This document shows positions 1 to 11,300 of a stretch of 64,000 nucleotides of DNA, one piece after another. The DNA is from Lotus japonicus (lineage: Eukaryota; Streptophyta; Magnoliopsida; Fabales; Fabaceae): positions 31,861,021 to 31,925,020 of the forward strand of contig NC_080044.1 of the NCBI RefSeq assembly GCF_012489685.1, in the 5' to 3' direction. The notes under the pieces were generated by a model that ran no database searches, was not told the origin of the DNA, and saw only the letters and a program-made list of their open reading frames with translations. The translations under genes were made by a program, and so were the position numbers. Numbering within the stretch: the stretch's first letter is position 1; every line of letters begins with the position of its first letter.

Positions 1-2866
1 CTCATTGGAATATAACGTGGGGTGATCATATTTTTTACCCTGTAAGTACTCTTTGTAATTTTGTATTCCTCTCTATATCTTCTCTATTCAATTAATTGCT
101 TCTATCCTTATCAATTTTCATGAAAATCTCCTCTGGTTCTTACTTTTTGTTTAGCTTTCAAGTTGTGTAATCTGATAGGTCATGCTTGTTCTATATTTGG
201 TTTGAGTTTTTTTTAGATTGTGTTTTCTCGTGCATTGGTGCTTAGTTTGCATGGGGCAAGTTGTCTTGGTCAATTAATTTGTATTACTTACATGGAAAAT
301 TCGTCAAAAAAATTCTCTAGCTGTTTCTTGCATTTTTTCCTGAACTGTAAGAATCATTAATATCACCTCCATCAAATTGGGAACTTTGTAATAGAGGCCT
401 TATGTATTTGATTTGAGACTTCAAATTTTGTATTTATAATATGAATTAGCTAAACTGTTTTAGAAAGATTTCAGGTTCTTGTGATGGATGAGTCAGAGAT
501 TACCAAGTTCAGCTTAAATGTCAAGAAGGATGAAAAAGATGGGTCCCCAAGGGGATTGAATCCAGCAATCTCTAAATTTTTTGTGCAGCTCCCTAACAAG
601 CTTCAGAATATTCTACAGGTCAATCACCGATCTTGTCGCTTAAATTTTATTAGGAACCTGGAGTGGCATTTAACCTATTATTTTCTTGCTACAGTCACGG
701 CTAAGTAGATTAGCAAAGCAGAATGGAATAAATTGGATGAGATCTGTTCAGAGAAATGGAGATGGGTCTTTCGATGCCTCTGAAGCTGAACTAGCTGAGC
801 AACTGCGAGCATGGAAAGAAAACCCTTCTTGGGTTGATAAGCCGCCGCAAATAAAGGTGAGAGGCATTTTAAGGAGAAAGTTTGAGATGCCTCTAATGTT
901 TTACAAATTAATTAATAAGGTTTCTTCCATTCCAATCAGAAGATTTCTGAATATTTCAGAAGTTTGAGATGCCTCTAATGTGTGTGGATGAAATCTGTTG
1001 GAGAATTCCAATGTGTGGCAGAGAAACTGTTTGACTAAACAAAGCAATGGGTAGCACATTGATGTCAGCTGAATCCTAGTGGTAGGGGATTAGGAAATCC
1101 AGTCTGTGATGAATCCAAACAATTGAAATAATTAAGGAGACATCCATGTCTTTTTATGTGTCAGTTTATTTATTTAACATAATGTTCTTTTGCAGGTGAC
1201 TGTTCCCAAAGGCTCACTTTGCAGCCTCAATGCAGAAGTTGATGTTGGGCTACCCCCTGGTGCAGTATATAATATAGTGATAGATCCTGACAATAGAAGA
1301 GTTTTCAAGAATATCAAAGTAGGTGACTTCCAACATCCATAATTGTGCTCACATCATGTTTAGTTACTACCTTTCTATAAAAAAAGATCGTCATTATTGG
1401 AACATTCTGTTTTGTCTTGATTCTGGTTTTTGTTTCTGCAACTCAACATGGCAATTTTTTATTGCACAGGAAGTGTTATCCAGAAAAGTTTTGGTTGATG
1501 AGGGTCACAGGCAAGTGGTTGATCTTGAGCAAGCAGCCATTTGGAGATTTCTGTGGTGGTCTGGTACTATTTCGATTAATGTTTTAGTAGACCAAAACAG
1601 AAAAGACTACTCTGTAAGGATCTTCCCCTCTTTTAGATAACCAATGAATTCCATATTTGTTTCCATAATTATTTAAGTCAAATGGGATGATGGAATCTCT
1701 CCAGGACACTCTTGCTTAAACTGCAGATCTTTCATGGTTTTGTTAACATTAGTCCTTAGGGCTGAGGATAAGCATAAATAAAATGGAAATATTTATGTAC
1801 AAAAAAAAGTAATTATTACAAAAAAGATAAAATAAGTGCAATCAATGCTTTGATTGCTTTCCTTTTAACAAAAAATGTAAATCATTTTTCGTGTTCTTAT
1901 CCTTAGCCCTAAAGGCTGATGTTTATAAAACTGAATCTTTTAAGCAAGTGGACTTTGTTATTTTATGTCACTGACAGATTTTACATAAAATTGGATAATA
2001 ATGTAGAATTTCAATTGAATTGTGGACTTAATTGTTGCTACTTGCTAGGAAGTGTCTTGGTTAAGAGAGTAATATGTAAATGAACTGAGCCTGTGACTCT
2101 GTACTTCTGTTCATCCAAAAAAGGATGAGAGCTTGTTTGATTACAGTTTTATAAAACAGTTTTAGTTTTTCAAAACAGAAAAAAAAATTGATGTGAATAA
2201 TTCTCAAAAACAGTTCTTTTCTCTTTCCAGTATTAAACTGAAATCCCAAAACATCCCAGAGATGTTTTCTCTTACTATTTTTTAGTTTACAAGATAGGTT
2301 TTTCAGTTTTTCGAAACATCTCGTTTAAACTGTTTTTTAATTTTCTTCTTGTGAAAACAGGTTTTAAAAATTGTTTCTGAATGTCTTACATTCTGCTATC
2401 CAATTTTGATCAGATGAAGTTCAAGCAAACCAAGACTGGATTCATGAAGAAGTTTGAGGGCTGCTGGAGGGTAGAGCCTTTATTTGTTGATGAAGCAACA
2501 TGTTATCCCTTTAAACCCGTGACAAAAGAAGATTATAATGTGTGTACAAGAGGCAAAGGAAGAATTGGGTCTAAAGTTAGCCTGCAACAGATACTTCAAC
2601 CGGCCGTTGTCCCTCCCCCTCCCATATCATGGTATTTGAGGGGAATTACAGCGCGAACAACTGAGATGCTGGTAACTGATCTGGTAGAAGAAACTGTAAG
2701 AATCAGAGGAGGATATGAAGCTGAAAAGTCTATAGAGGAGGAGTTTGGGGGAAAACCTGGCAAGAACGTTGACCTAATTGATAACACTAGTGACATTAAA
2801 GAAAGATGGATTTTACGTAGAAAAAATGCAAAGCAGGGTTATAGGAAACTGCAGTCTGCTAAATGA
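1..2866 (+). CDS. DUF220 family protein (OBP32pep-like)
   Basis: Five exons support a 338-residue product from the ATG at 484: 475-618 (coding from 484), 695-856, 1196-1318, 1470-1613 and 2414-2866 (stop TGA at 2864). All joins are GT-AG and phase 0. The middle of the protein ([39 protein letters not shown]) and the [10 protein letters not shown] block match what I know of plant DUF220/OBP32pep-like proteins, a plant family without assigned biochemistry. The tail is basic ([16 protein letters not shown]). The window may cut the 5' end: bases 4-42 are open in a frame that joins the 475 exon in phase through a good donor (CCT/GTAAGT at 42/43) and acceptor (TTTCAG at 474), so the gene may start left of the window. 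No transmembrane segment is evident. Confidence 0.88.
1745..1923. mobile_element. MITE in intron of the DUF220 gene
   Basis: The ends are inverted copies of about 27 bp: left AACATTAGTCCTTAGGGCT, right (reverse complement) AACATCAGCCTTTAGGGCT, both followed by R-AGGATAAG. The interior is AT-rich and non-coding. No convincing target duplication was found, so the superfamily is open. Confidence 0.6.
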
Positions 2867-3289
2867 TCATTGATTTTCCTATGTCTATTTATTATTTTCG
2901 AGTAATTTATCTAGATTGCTGCATAGAAGTTCATTTTACTAGAGGATTATAATGTATGCATCTTATTGCATAATGTTACGGTCACTAATTTTCAACTTAT
3001 TGCATTGCATTCCTGTTAGATAATCTTTGGTGAACTACCGTCCATGTATCCAATTACATAAGGCATGACACTGCAGTTATTGAATGTTCAGATTCCTAAC
3101 TATTCGAAATATGAAAGCTGTTACTAAAACCAGACAAAAGTAGAACAATGAAAGGGGAAAAATGGATTATGATTCTTATTGATACTGTTTGTGAGTTCAA
3201 AGGTATTTATATAGACGCAGAACCTAAAACTAACTGCACTAACCGACTAACTGAAAGAGTAAAGTGAACTAGCTAAGTGTAAGGTGAGT
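2867..3289. other. 3' flank of the DUF220 gene and probable LTR remnant
   Basis: The first part is AT-rich and probably 3' UTR. From about 3120 the sequence reads like the LTR of the copia element to the right, because on the minus strand it follows the polypurine tract (TTGAGGGGGG) near 3320. No intact LTR ends were found. Confidence 0.4.
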
Positions 3290-5330
3290 GTCGGCTAGGT
3301 TCCAGGTGTGTATGAACCCCCCTCAAGCTGGAGGTGGTAGATGTTGATCATTCCCAGCATGAAAATCGTGTACTGAAACAAAGTAGGTAACAATCTTTTG
3401 GTGAAAACATAAGCTGTTTGGTGCAGACTAGTAACAGGCAGCAACTTCATGAACCTAGCTTGACATTTCTCCCTGACTGTCACAATTAATATCTAAATGC
3501 TTAAAACGTTCATGGAAAACTGGATTGGCTTCAATATGTGGGACGCTTTTGTTGTCAAAAAACAGCACAACCTTCTTGCTAGTGTCTATATGAAGATCCT
3601 GAAGTAGGTAACATGACCACTGCAACTCACAAGTAGCTGCTGCCAGTGCCCTGTACCCAGTCTCAGAGGAAGATTTTGCAACGGTTGGTTGCTTCTTTGA
3701 TTTCCAGTGAATTAGAGAGGAACCCTTCTAAAATCAGGACATACTCCACAATTTGCATGACTAAAACCCTTCAATTGAAGAGGAGAAGCACGAGGAAAAA
3801 AAAAACCACTGCCAGGTTTTCCTTTCAAGTGCAGCAGTACATTATGTGCAGCCTGAACATGAGTCTGAGTTGGACAGTATAAGAACTGACTGAATTGTTG
3901 CATAGTAAAAGAAATATCAGGTATAGTTGTTGTAAGGTATAACAACTCCCATCATCCTTAACAAGTTGTGTTTCACGATCCATGGGAGTAGAAATTGGTT
4001 TTGAATCTGTGAACTGCCCGAAAGATCTAGGCAATATTTCCTTTGACATAATAAGGAAATCCCTTTCCTAGAATGTGTTATTTCAAGTCCTAGAAAAAAA
4101 AATTGAGAGTACCATGATCTTTTATCCTAAAGCTATCTTGTAAAGTAGATTAAATAGACTGAATTTCAGCAATAGAATTTTCAAGAAGCATGATATCATC
4201 AACATAAATGAGCAAAACTGTGTTTGTAGTGGTTGTGTGTTTCGAAAAGCCAAAAGAACTGAAAATAAAAGGAAGCACAAGGGGTGTGCTTCAACCCTTA
4301 TACAAAGAGTTATTAGAGGTGTAGATTTAAATACATGAAAGGATTCAAACTAACACCCCGAACCCCATCAAAAATCAGCAAAACCAAATTACCATCCCAC
4401 AGGCCACAACACTGATCATGACGTGTGTTTAGTAAATAAGGTGTGATGAGAATGTGTCTGGCTAGAACCACAAATGAGAAGCAAAGAGGATAATTTTTCA
4501 TTCCATTTCCTACTAACCTCCAATTAACCTGGTTAAGGTCATAAAGAGATTTGAGCAATTTGTAGACTTTGTTGGAACCAATGTCTGAAACCCTAGGTGG
4601 TATAACCATGTACACATGCTCATGAAGCTCCCCATGTAAAAACTAAAAAGGCATTGTTCACGTCCATTTGGTGAACAAACCAGTGATTAATAGAAGCAAT
4701 AGCCAAAACCATTCGGACTGCAATCAACTTAGCCATGGGAGAAAAAGTATCAATAATTCACACTCTCTATTTGAGTGTAACATTTTGCTACCGAGCGAGC
4801 TTTGTACCACTCTACAGTACCATCTGCCTTGTGCTTAATCTTGTAAACCCACTTGTTTCTAATACGTGTAATTCTTGCTGGTTAGTCAACAATTCCCCAG
4901 GTTTGATTATTGTTGAAAGTAATGAAATGATTCTATTAACATTCAATTAGTGAGAAATTACATTGTATACATGAGCTTAACCATGTAAGGTTAACTAACC
5001 ACTCGTAACTAACTTCTAACTAACTAAGCTAACTCTAGTTAACTAAGCTAACTAAACTAACTTGCAGTACAAGCTACTGGATAAATATAAACCAATAGTT
5101 CCAATAATTATCATTTAAAGCCTTCAGTTCAGCATTCATGGCCTGAACCCAGCAAGGATGCTATGCTTACTAGCCTCCAAATAAGAAACTAGTTCAATAG
5201 TTTGAGAAATAGCTGTTGAAAAAGTTCTATCACTTCTATGAGCAACAGAGAAATTAGTATAAGAAACATAATGATTCATAGGATATGGAATCGTAGTATG
5301 TGGTGAGGAAGGAGGATGTTTAAGTTTAGT
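3290..5330 (-). mobile_element. Degenerate Ty1/copia retrotransposon (RT and RNase H remnants)
   Basis: Read on the minus strand, the pieces run in copia order. At 5330-5110 is the segment before the reverse transcriptase (SYLEASKHS, HPCWVQAMNAELKALND). At 4890-4740 is RT (RNKWVYKIKHKADGTVEWYK). At 4615-4520 is KVYKLLKSLYDLNQV. At 3945-3730 is the RT/RNase H border (LYLTTTIPDISF, QFLYCPTQTHVQAAHNVL). At 3430-3320 is the RNase H tail (HQTAYVFTKRLLPTLFQ) followed by a polypurine tract. Stops and frameshifts are common, so it is dead. About 180 bp at 4918-5095, rich in TAACTAACTAAGC, interrupts RT and looks like a later insertion. Confidence 0.9.
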
Positions 5331-5421
5331 AGACTTAAATCTAAAAGATAAGCAGAAGGATGTTTAAGTCTAGTAGACTTCCTAGAAGGTACTAGTGCAT
5401 CTGTTGGAACTTGAGATGCTT

Positions 5422-5640
5422 GTAACATCTCGATCTAATCAATGGCCTCACGTTAACGACATGAGTTTTCCCAGCATGCTTTGTCCTCACTTACGTGCTA
5501 GAAAGACTCGTATTGTTAACGTTAGGTCATTCATCAAATCGGGATGTTACAAATGGTATTAGAGCCAACCTCTTCCAATACGGTGTGGTTCGGGGATGAA
5601 TCACGTGAAGCTAGTGGGCACGTGACATCCAGGGCTGACG
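5422..5640 (+). mobile_element. TRIM-like (Cassandra-like) fragment with 44-bp inverted arms
   Basis: The arms at 5424-5467 and 5507-5550 are inverted copies (TAACATCtCGATcTaATcAA against TAACATCcCGATtTgATgAA, continuing through CACGTTAACGA). The right arm ends GGGATGTTACA and is followed by TGGTATTAGAGCCA, a primer-binding site for initiator tRNA-Met with one change. That layout and the phrase GCATGCTTTGTCCTCACTT between the arms recall Cassandra-type TRIM LTRs, but I cannot see the 5S-like part that defines Cassandra. It may be a deletion derivative. Confidence 0.5.
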
Positions 5641-7250
5641 AGGGCCAATGAGAAGACACAGACAATGAGCGGCTCTTGGGAAGACTTCTAGGAGAAGGGA
5701 CACATGAATGATCCGATCTTGTCCCTGAATGAGAGGTATTCTGATGTTGTATGCATCATTTCTAAGCTTCAAAAATGAGATTTTCACCCCCAAAATACAC
5801 ATAGTATACACGACCAAGCTTGGTTCACAAGAAACCAAATATTTTCTTCCTAAACTAATTAATTCCTAAGCATATTCATGTCATTTCTATGGTGAATAAC
5901 CCAATCAAACTCTCATACAAGCCCCCTAACTTGAATTGTCAATTTCTCAAGTTCAAAATCATACATCAATATTGCTATTTTGAGAAAGCCCAAGACATGC
6001 TTATTCTTCTTTTAAAAGATTTAATCCATAAAGCCTAACTTGGCAAACCGTAAAAATACAAATTTAGGGTTTTCCAAAATTGATTCCATATATCTGAAAT
6101 CAAAGGTCACCCAAACACAAAATATGAAAGCACTTAACATAGATCGTGTTATACCTATATTATAAAATTCACAAAGTTTCAAAACTTTGGGGTTTTTCCC
6201 CTTTCATGCATCAACCAACAAAACAACAAAGATCTAAGCTTCAAAATATAAATCAACCGTGAAAATAAACTCTCAAGCCTATCAACTCAAATCTTGGGGC
6301 CAAACATGCATTAACTCAAAGAAAAAACTCCAAAAAAAGAGAGGAAGAAGAAGTTGGTGGCGGTTTGGAGCTTCAAAGGAAGGATCCAAGCCAAGCTTAC
6401 ATCATCCAAGCTTCAAGGATCAACCAAACTCCCTCAAGAACACACATAATTTTCTTCTTATCTCTCTCTAAACCCACGGCCTACCCGTGTTTGTGTGGGT
6501 TGAATAGTGTTTTTTTGTCCTTCTTATCACTTAAGAGTGGAAAAATGTGGTTAAGAGGCAAAGTCTCTTTTTAACCATATGTTAAAGCTATGTAACACTC
6601 CACAAAATATGGACAAGTGTCCTAGGGGTGACTCACTTCCAAAATAAATATCTTTTGGGCCCACAAATATCTTGGAGAAACTGGCTCCTAGATAGATTCG
6701 TTTTCAACTCGAAATTTTTTCCTACCGAGTTAGTTTTTTAATTTTATAACTGGATTCTTTTTCTTAACTAGAACCGTTTGGTAATTCCCATATTTTCGAA
6801 TTGGAGTCCCGAACTTGCTCGTTCATGGCCCGGAAGTCATCTACTGAATATTTTCAGTCTACGATAAAACCCTTCCCCGGGTTCTGAAGCTATAAAACCA
6901 ATCAATATTACAGTCATAAGTTTCGAAATCAAACACATATTCTCAAATATAACATCCCAAGGTCTTATTCCTGCTCATATTAAGAATCGAGACTTATTTA
7001 ATATTTTAGGGTGAGAGATCTCTTCGAATATTCTGATCTGTAATCAATTTATGAATACGATTCAAAACTTAACATTCAAAATGTGATTGCAATTTTATAT
7101 ATAGATATGTAAGACTTTTACATTGTTCCACTTGTAGGTCTTAACATACACTTCTTACAACATCTTATGCTTGCATGAAACCCTAGGCGTAAATCGAAAA
7201 TTAATTAAGAATACTACTCCTATGTATTCTTACACTTCTTCATCGTCCGT
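5641..7250. other. Unassigned repeat-like intergenic DNA
   Basis: No gene is supported. A TGTAACACTCC string at 6591 resembles the ends of the large LTRs elsewhere in the window, and some text resembles retroelement leaders. I found no matching end or target duplication. Confidence 0.3.
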
Positions 7251-7259
7251 GGAGTGTTT

Positions 7260-7430
7260 AGCTTGAACATATTCTCAGGAGTGCTAGTGATGCAACTGAT
7301 TGCCTTGCCGAATTGGGGGGGCGGGGTCTTCAGTGTGCTACCCTTCATTTAGAGACCCCTCCTCCTCAGTATGATCTCGTCTTGGCTAGGGATCTGTTAG
7401 CCCTGTGGCTTTTTGTTTTTTCTCTTTACA
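7260..7430 (+). pseudogene. LINE RNase H domain, 3' end fragment
   Basis: The + frame reads SDATDCLAELG, then, after one frame change at the G-run near 7313, GLQCATLHLETPPPQYD and a hydrophobic end. This is the usual end of the RNase H domain of plant LINEs (non-autonomous AD.LAK..., then PP...). It is short and broken, with no RT nearby. Confidence 0.6.
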
Positions 7431-8300
7431 TTTCCAATGTAAAAAAAAAATCAAGTTTTTATTTAAAATTCTTTTATTTTAAATCAGATATTTAAAGTTC
7501 TCTTATTTTTATTTTAATATTTAATCTAACGTGCCATCATTTTGACAATTTTAAAAGTACATTCACCGAACTAAGTTACACCCTTAAACACACATTCATC
7601 TCAACCCAACTCAATTGTTACCCTTTTTAGTAATTACACGCATTTGAAAGTGTTTGTTAACTAATGTTATTCAAACAATATTAATTTATCAAACTTACTT
7701 TTAAAATCAAAGTATCAAAACATTAATCACATTACAACAAACCCACATTGACTCAACCTCTATTTTGCAAACTCACATTTAAACACTGCTTTGCAAATTG
7801 AAATTCAAACACACACACACGAAGACCACATATTTCTTCTAAGATAGGGACCAAAACCAAAAAAGGAAACTATAGGGACTAAAACCAAAAGAATTTTACT
7901 GTATAGGGACAAAAAAAACATATTTAAAACTCACTATTATCTCGATTTAGTTCTATCAAAAAAAATTATAAAAAAAAAAGACAAATTTTTATCTATTTTT
8001 TCCTTTATATACATTAACCAATAAATAGTAAAGTTTGTACTTAGTGTAAAAGATCACTGAATAATTTTTTTTATTATCCAGCACTTTCAAGTTACATCAT
8101 CTGCTTTAAAAAAACAAGAAGTTACATAATACAATGCATCAAAATTAAGTTTTCACTTATATGAGTTGACATTCTAATTTTCTGTTTTACTTTAAATCTA
8201 AGTAAATAACTTACTATGATTATTTGCTTCACCCATTTTACAGAATCAAATTACACAAGTTACAACTACAAATCTTGAAAGCAACGAAGGATTGCTTCGC
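7431..8300. other. AT-rich intergenic DNA, 3' side of pantothenate kinase
   Basis: No coding sequence is evident. A stretch at 7850-7910 repeats the phrase TAGGGACCAAAACCAAA / TAGGGACTAAAACCAAA, common at the ends of plant DNA transposons. The last 80 bases are probably 3' UTR of the minus-strand gene. Confidence 0.35.
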
Positions 8301-11300
8301 CTAGGCTGCATACACACTGCACTCTATACTTTCATCTCCATTTAATTCCCCATCTACTGGACCATGTATTTTATCAACAGCAAAGGAAAACTTGGTGGGA
8401 GTTTGTTGCGCCACTTGATTAACCAATAATTCCTTGAGGCCATGTTTGTCAGATCTCATGAAGGCACCCATAGCTCCAAGAAACCCTTCATGCCGCAAGA
8501 ACATTGCTTGTGCCTCACCTTTAGACCTATAAAAATTAACATATGTTAAAAAAAAAAATAGAAACCTCATGTGAATAATGAAGCATCAAATTGCAAGTGG
8601 GGCGTGGAACTTCCCTTTCTCTTACCAGAAATTAACAGCAACAGAGAGGGTATCCATTGTGAAAGGATGCCTCCGAATAAAAAATCCACCGAAAAATATC
8701 CTCTTAAGCCCAAATCGAACGGCATTTAAGTAAGAGATCTAAAACCAGACAAGATGAGGAAACAAGTTAAGAACCCAATGCCTTTCACCATTAAACATGG
8801 ATAAATACTGCATGAAACAAAGGTAAAACTAACACACATACAGATGCATATGGGTTAAGATCCACTATCAAATCAACGTTACAACCATGAACAGCATATT
8901 GTAGAAGGAGTATTTATCTGTGTCTGCTGTTGTATTAAAAGTTTGCATTATACAGATATCAGGGTAAAGAAGTGTCAGAAGTTGGAAGTGGCAGCATAGA
9001 AGAAACTGCTCTGATATCAACTTCAAAAGAGGAATAATTGCTAAATTGTGTTATATAACAGAGTTGACACTGATATATACTACTAACATAGGTAAATCCC
9101 AGCCCAATAAGAGTCCCAAATATAACAAGAATACTAGTATTTAACATGCTTATGTATCCATATCCAAAATCATCTTTAACTCCGTTGGTATATCTTGGAA
9201 TCAATGTATAATATGCTATTCAAACATGAAACAATATCAGCCAATAAAGCACTTACAGTTGAGATAAAATGACAATTTGTTTCACATAACATTTTTTCAA
9301 TTTTTCTATAGTAAATTACATTTCATTTTTGCCTTATAGAAGCTTCAATTACACTGTCCTTTCGATTTATTTTAAAAATTACAGTCCCAGCCTCTGAAAG
9401 ATATTTGTGTTTCAGTTTTAGTCTAATTTAAAGTAAATAACCTTATTTTTATCAAAAATAAAATATTAAATAAGCTTATTATGAACATTTATTCTCTACT
9501 AACTAAACAACCTGCCCCCCCCCCCCCCCCCAAAAAAAATGAGAGAAAAACAAAAAAAAAGAAAGATTTCCAATTTTCCCTTCAAACATATCCATACCAT
9601 GCAAAGTGACACTTTGGGCTCTACCCTTGATTTAGCCAGTAGAATGCTGCACTAATCTTTTTCTTCTTTTGAAAAAAAAGATATTACAAAGAATACAGGA
9701 TTTTTTTGGCATGCTCCACTAACCCAATTATTATTAAGATAGAAAAGCAAATTAAAGGCCATTACAATAAGTGAAAACAAATTGCAGAATCATAGTCATG
9801 CGAAAAAAATTACTTCACTATATACATCATACATATTTATATCTTTACATATGATACAGCATAGAATAATAGTATCATGCAGCACACAGTAGCATTCATC
9901 TAACTGACCTGTCCGATATTATTTGAGATCATTCTTAGAAGAGATCGAGCCATGTCTTCAGGTTTGTAATCTTCACGCTCCTTATTGTCAGAAATGGCCT
10001 TTCCAAAACTAGAGGCTATTGCCGTTGATGAAAGACCTATCTGTTATCCATCAAAGAAAATATTCCAGTAAAGAATCCATGATAATATTTTTCCCTAGCT
10101 ATTCAAAATATTGATGGCCTCTTCAAAGAATAGTAACACGAGATGATTGTCTTAACCTTTTTAACAGGAAAAAGGACATCAACTTTCAATAGTCTTGAGG
10201 GTAACTATCAGTATGGGTTACCAGCAGTGGAAGGTTCTCTTGTTTTGCAAGGACCGAAACAGTTGCCCAGTATAATGGAGGGTAAGGGCACAGCTCCGTT
10301 ATCTTACAGCATGGCAATGACAGTGAGGATAAGTGAAGGGGGTGAATATCATGACAACAGACAAAATTTCCAGCAAGTATACCCCAACCAATGGGTTAGG
10401 CATTTTAATGAAGGATAAAACTTAGGTCAAGTTCCTTACCTCCATTCCATCAAGTTTATGTGTAATTTTTCAAATTTTGACGATAAATTCTTAATAAATG
10501 ACATTTATTTTTAGAAATAGTTGCACATGTGTCATCACATGATTGGTAAACTTGATGAAATGGATTTAAGGAACTTGATCTAAGTTTTATCCTTTAACGA
10601 AATGTCATCTGAGCATAATGATAATGGTCAGGTTTCGGGTATTGGGGCTGATTCACAGCAGGGGGCAAGTGCAGATCTGATGGTTAACGTTGAGGAGGTA
10701 GAAGTTGTTGCTCATGATGACTCAAGTCCTGGGAGGGTACAGGGTGTGGTCTTGGATGACAGAGATGTGGAAACGACACCTTCACAACCCGTAAAACCGG
10801 AGAGGGGTAGGCCTAAAAAGAAGGGGACTAATGAGACGGTGTCAAGTGGCTCAACGAGAGGGGTTCCCTAAGGGAAGCAAAAATAAACCAAAGACCCATG
10901 TGGACGATTATGCGTGGAGGGTTGATCCGATTGAGGGGGAGTCTAGGGTGATGACTAGAGCTCGTACAATGTGGAGTTTTGGGAAACATATGGGATGGTT
11001 CAGCTTGAGATAAAGGTCATGAACAGTTGCTGATTAAGACTAGCAGAGCAGATTAAGGTTAATCCTCCCAACTTATCTTCTCCTTAGGTAGTTACTGTGG
11101 GGGGGTTTTTTCTTTTTGGTTTGGTGGTAGGTTTTTCGGTTTGGTTGTTTTTCTAGCTCTTGCTGGATCGTGTATATAATTCTTGACTTTAATTAATAAA
11201 GTTCTGGTTTCAACAAAAAAAAACTTCCAATAGTCTTACCTTTGCATAGTCCATTCCACCATAAATATCTCCAACAAGCATATCAACCGCTCTGTTGTTT

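Noticed and set aside
5422..5640. Cassandra element with 5S rRNA domain
   Set aside because: The primer-binding site fits, but I could not see the 5S-like sequence, so only a TRIM-like fragment is called.
6591..7010. Another TGTAACAC... large LTR
   Set aside because: Only a start-like string is present; no TTACA end, target duplication or shared block was found.
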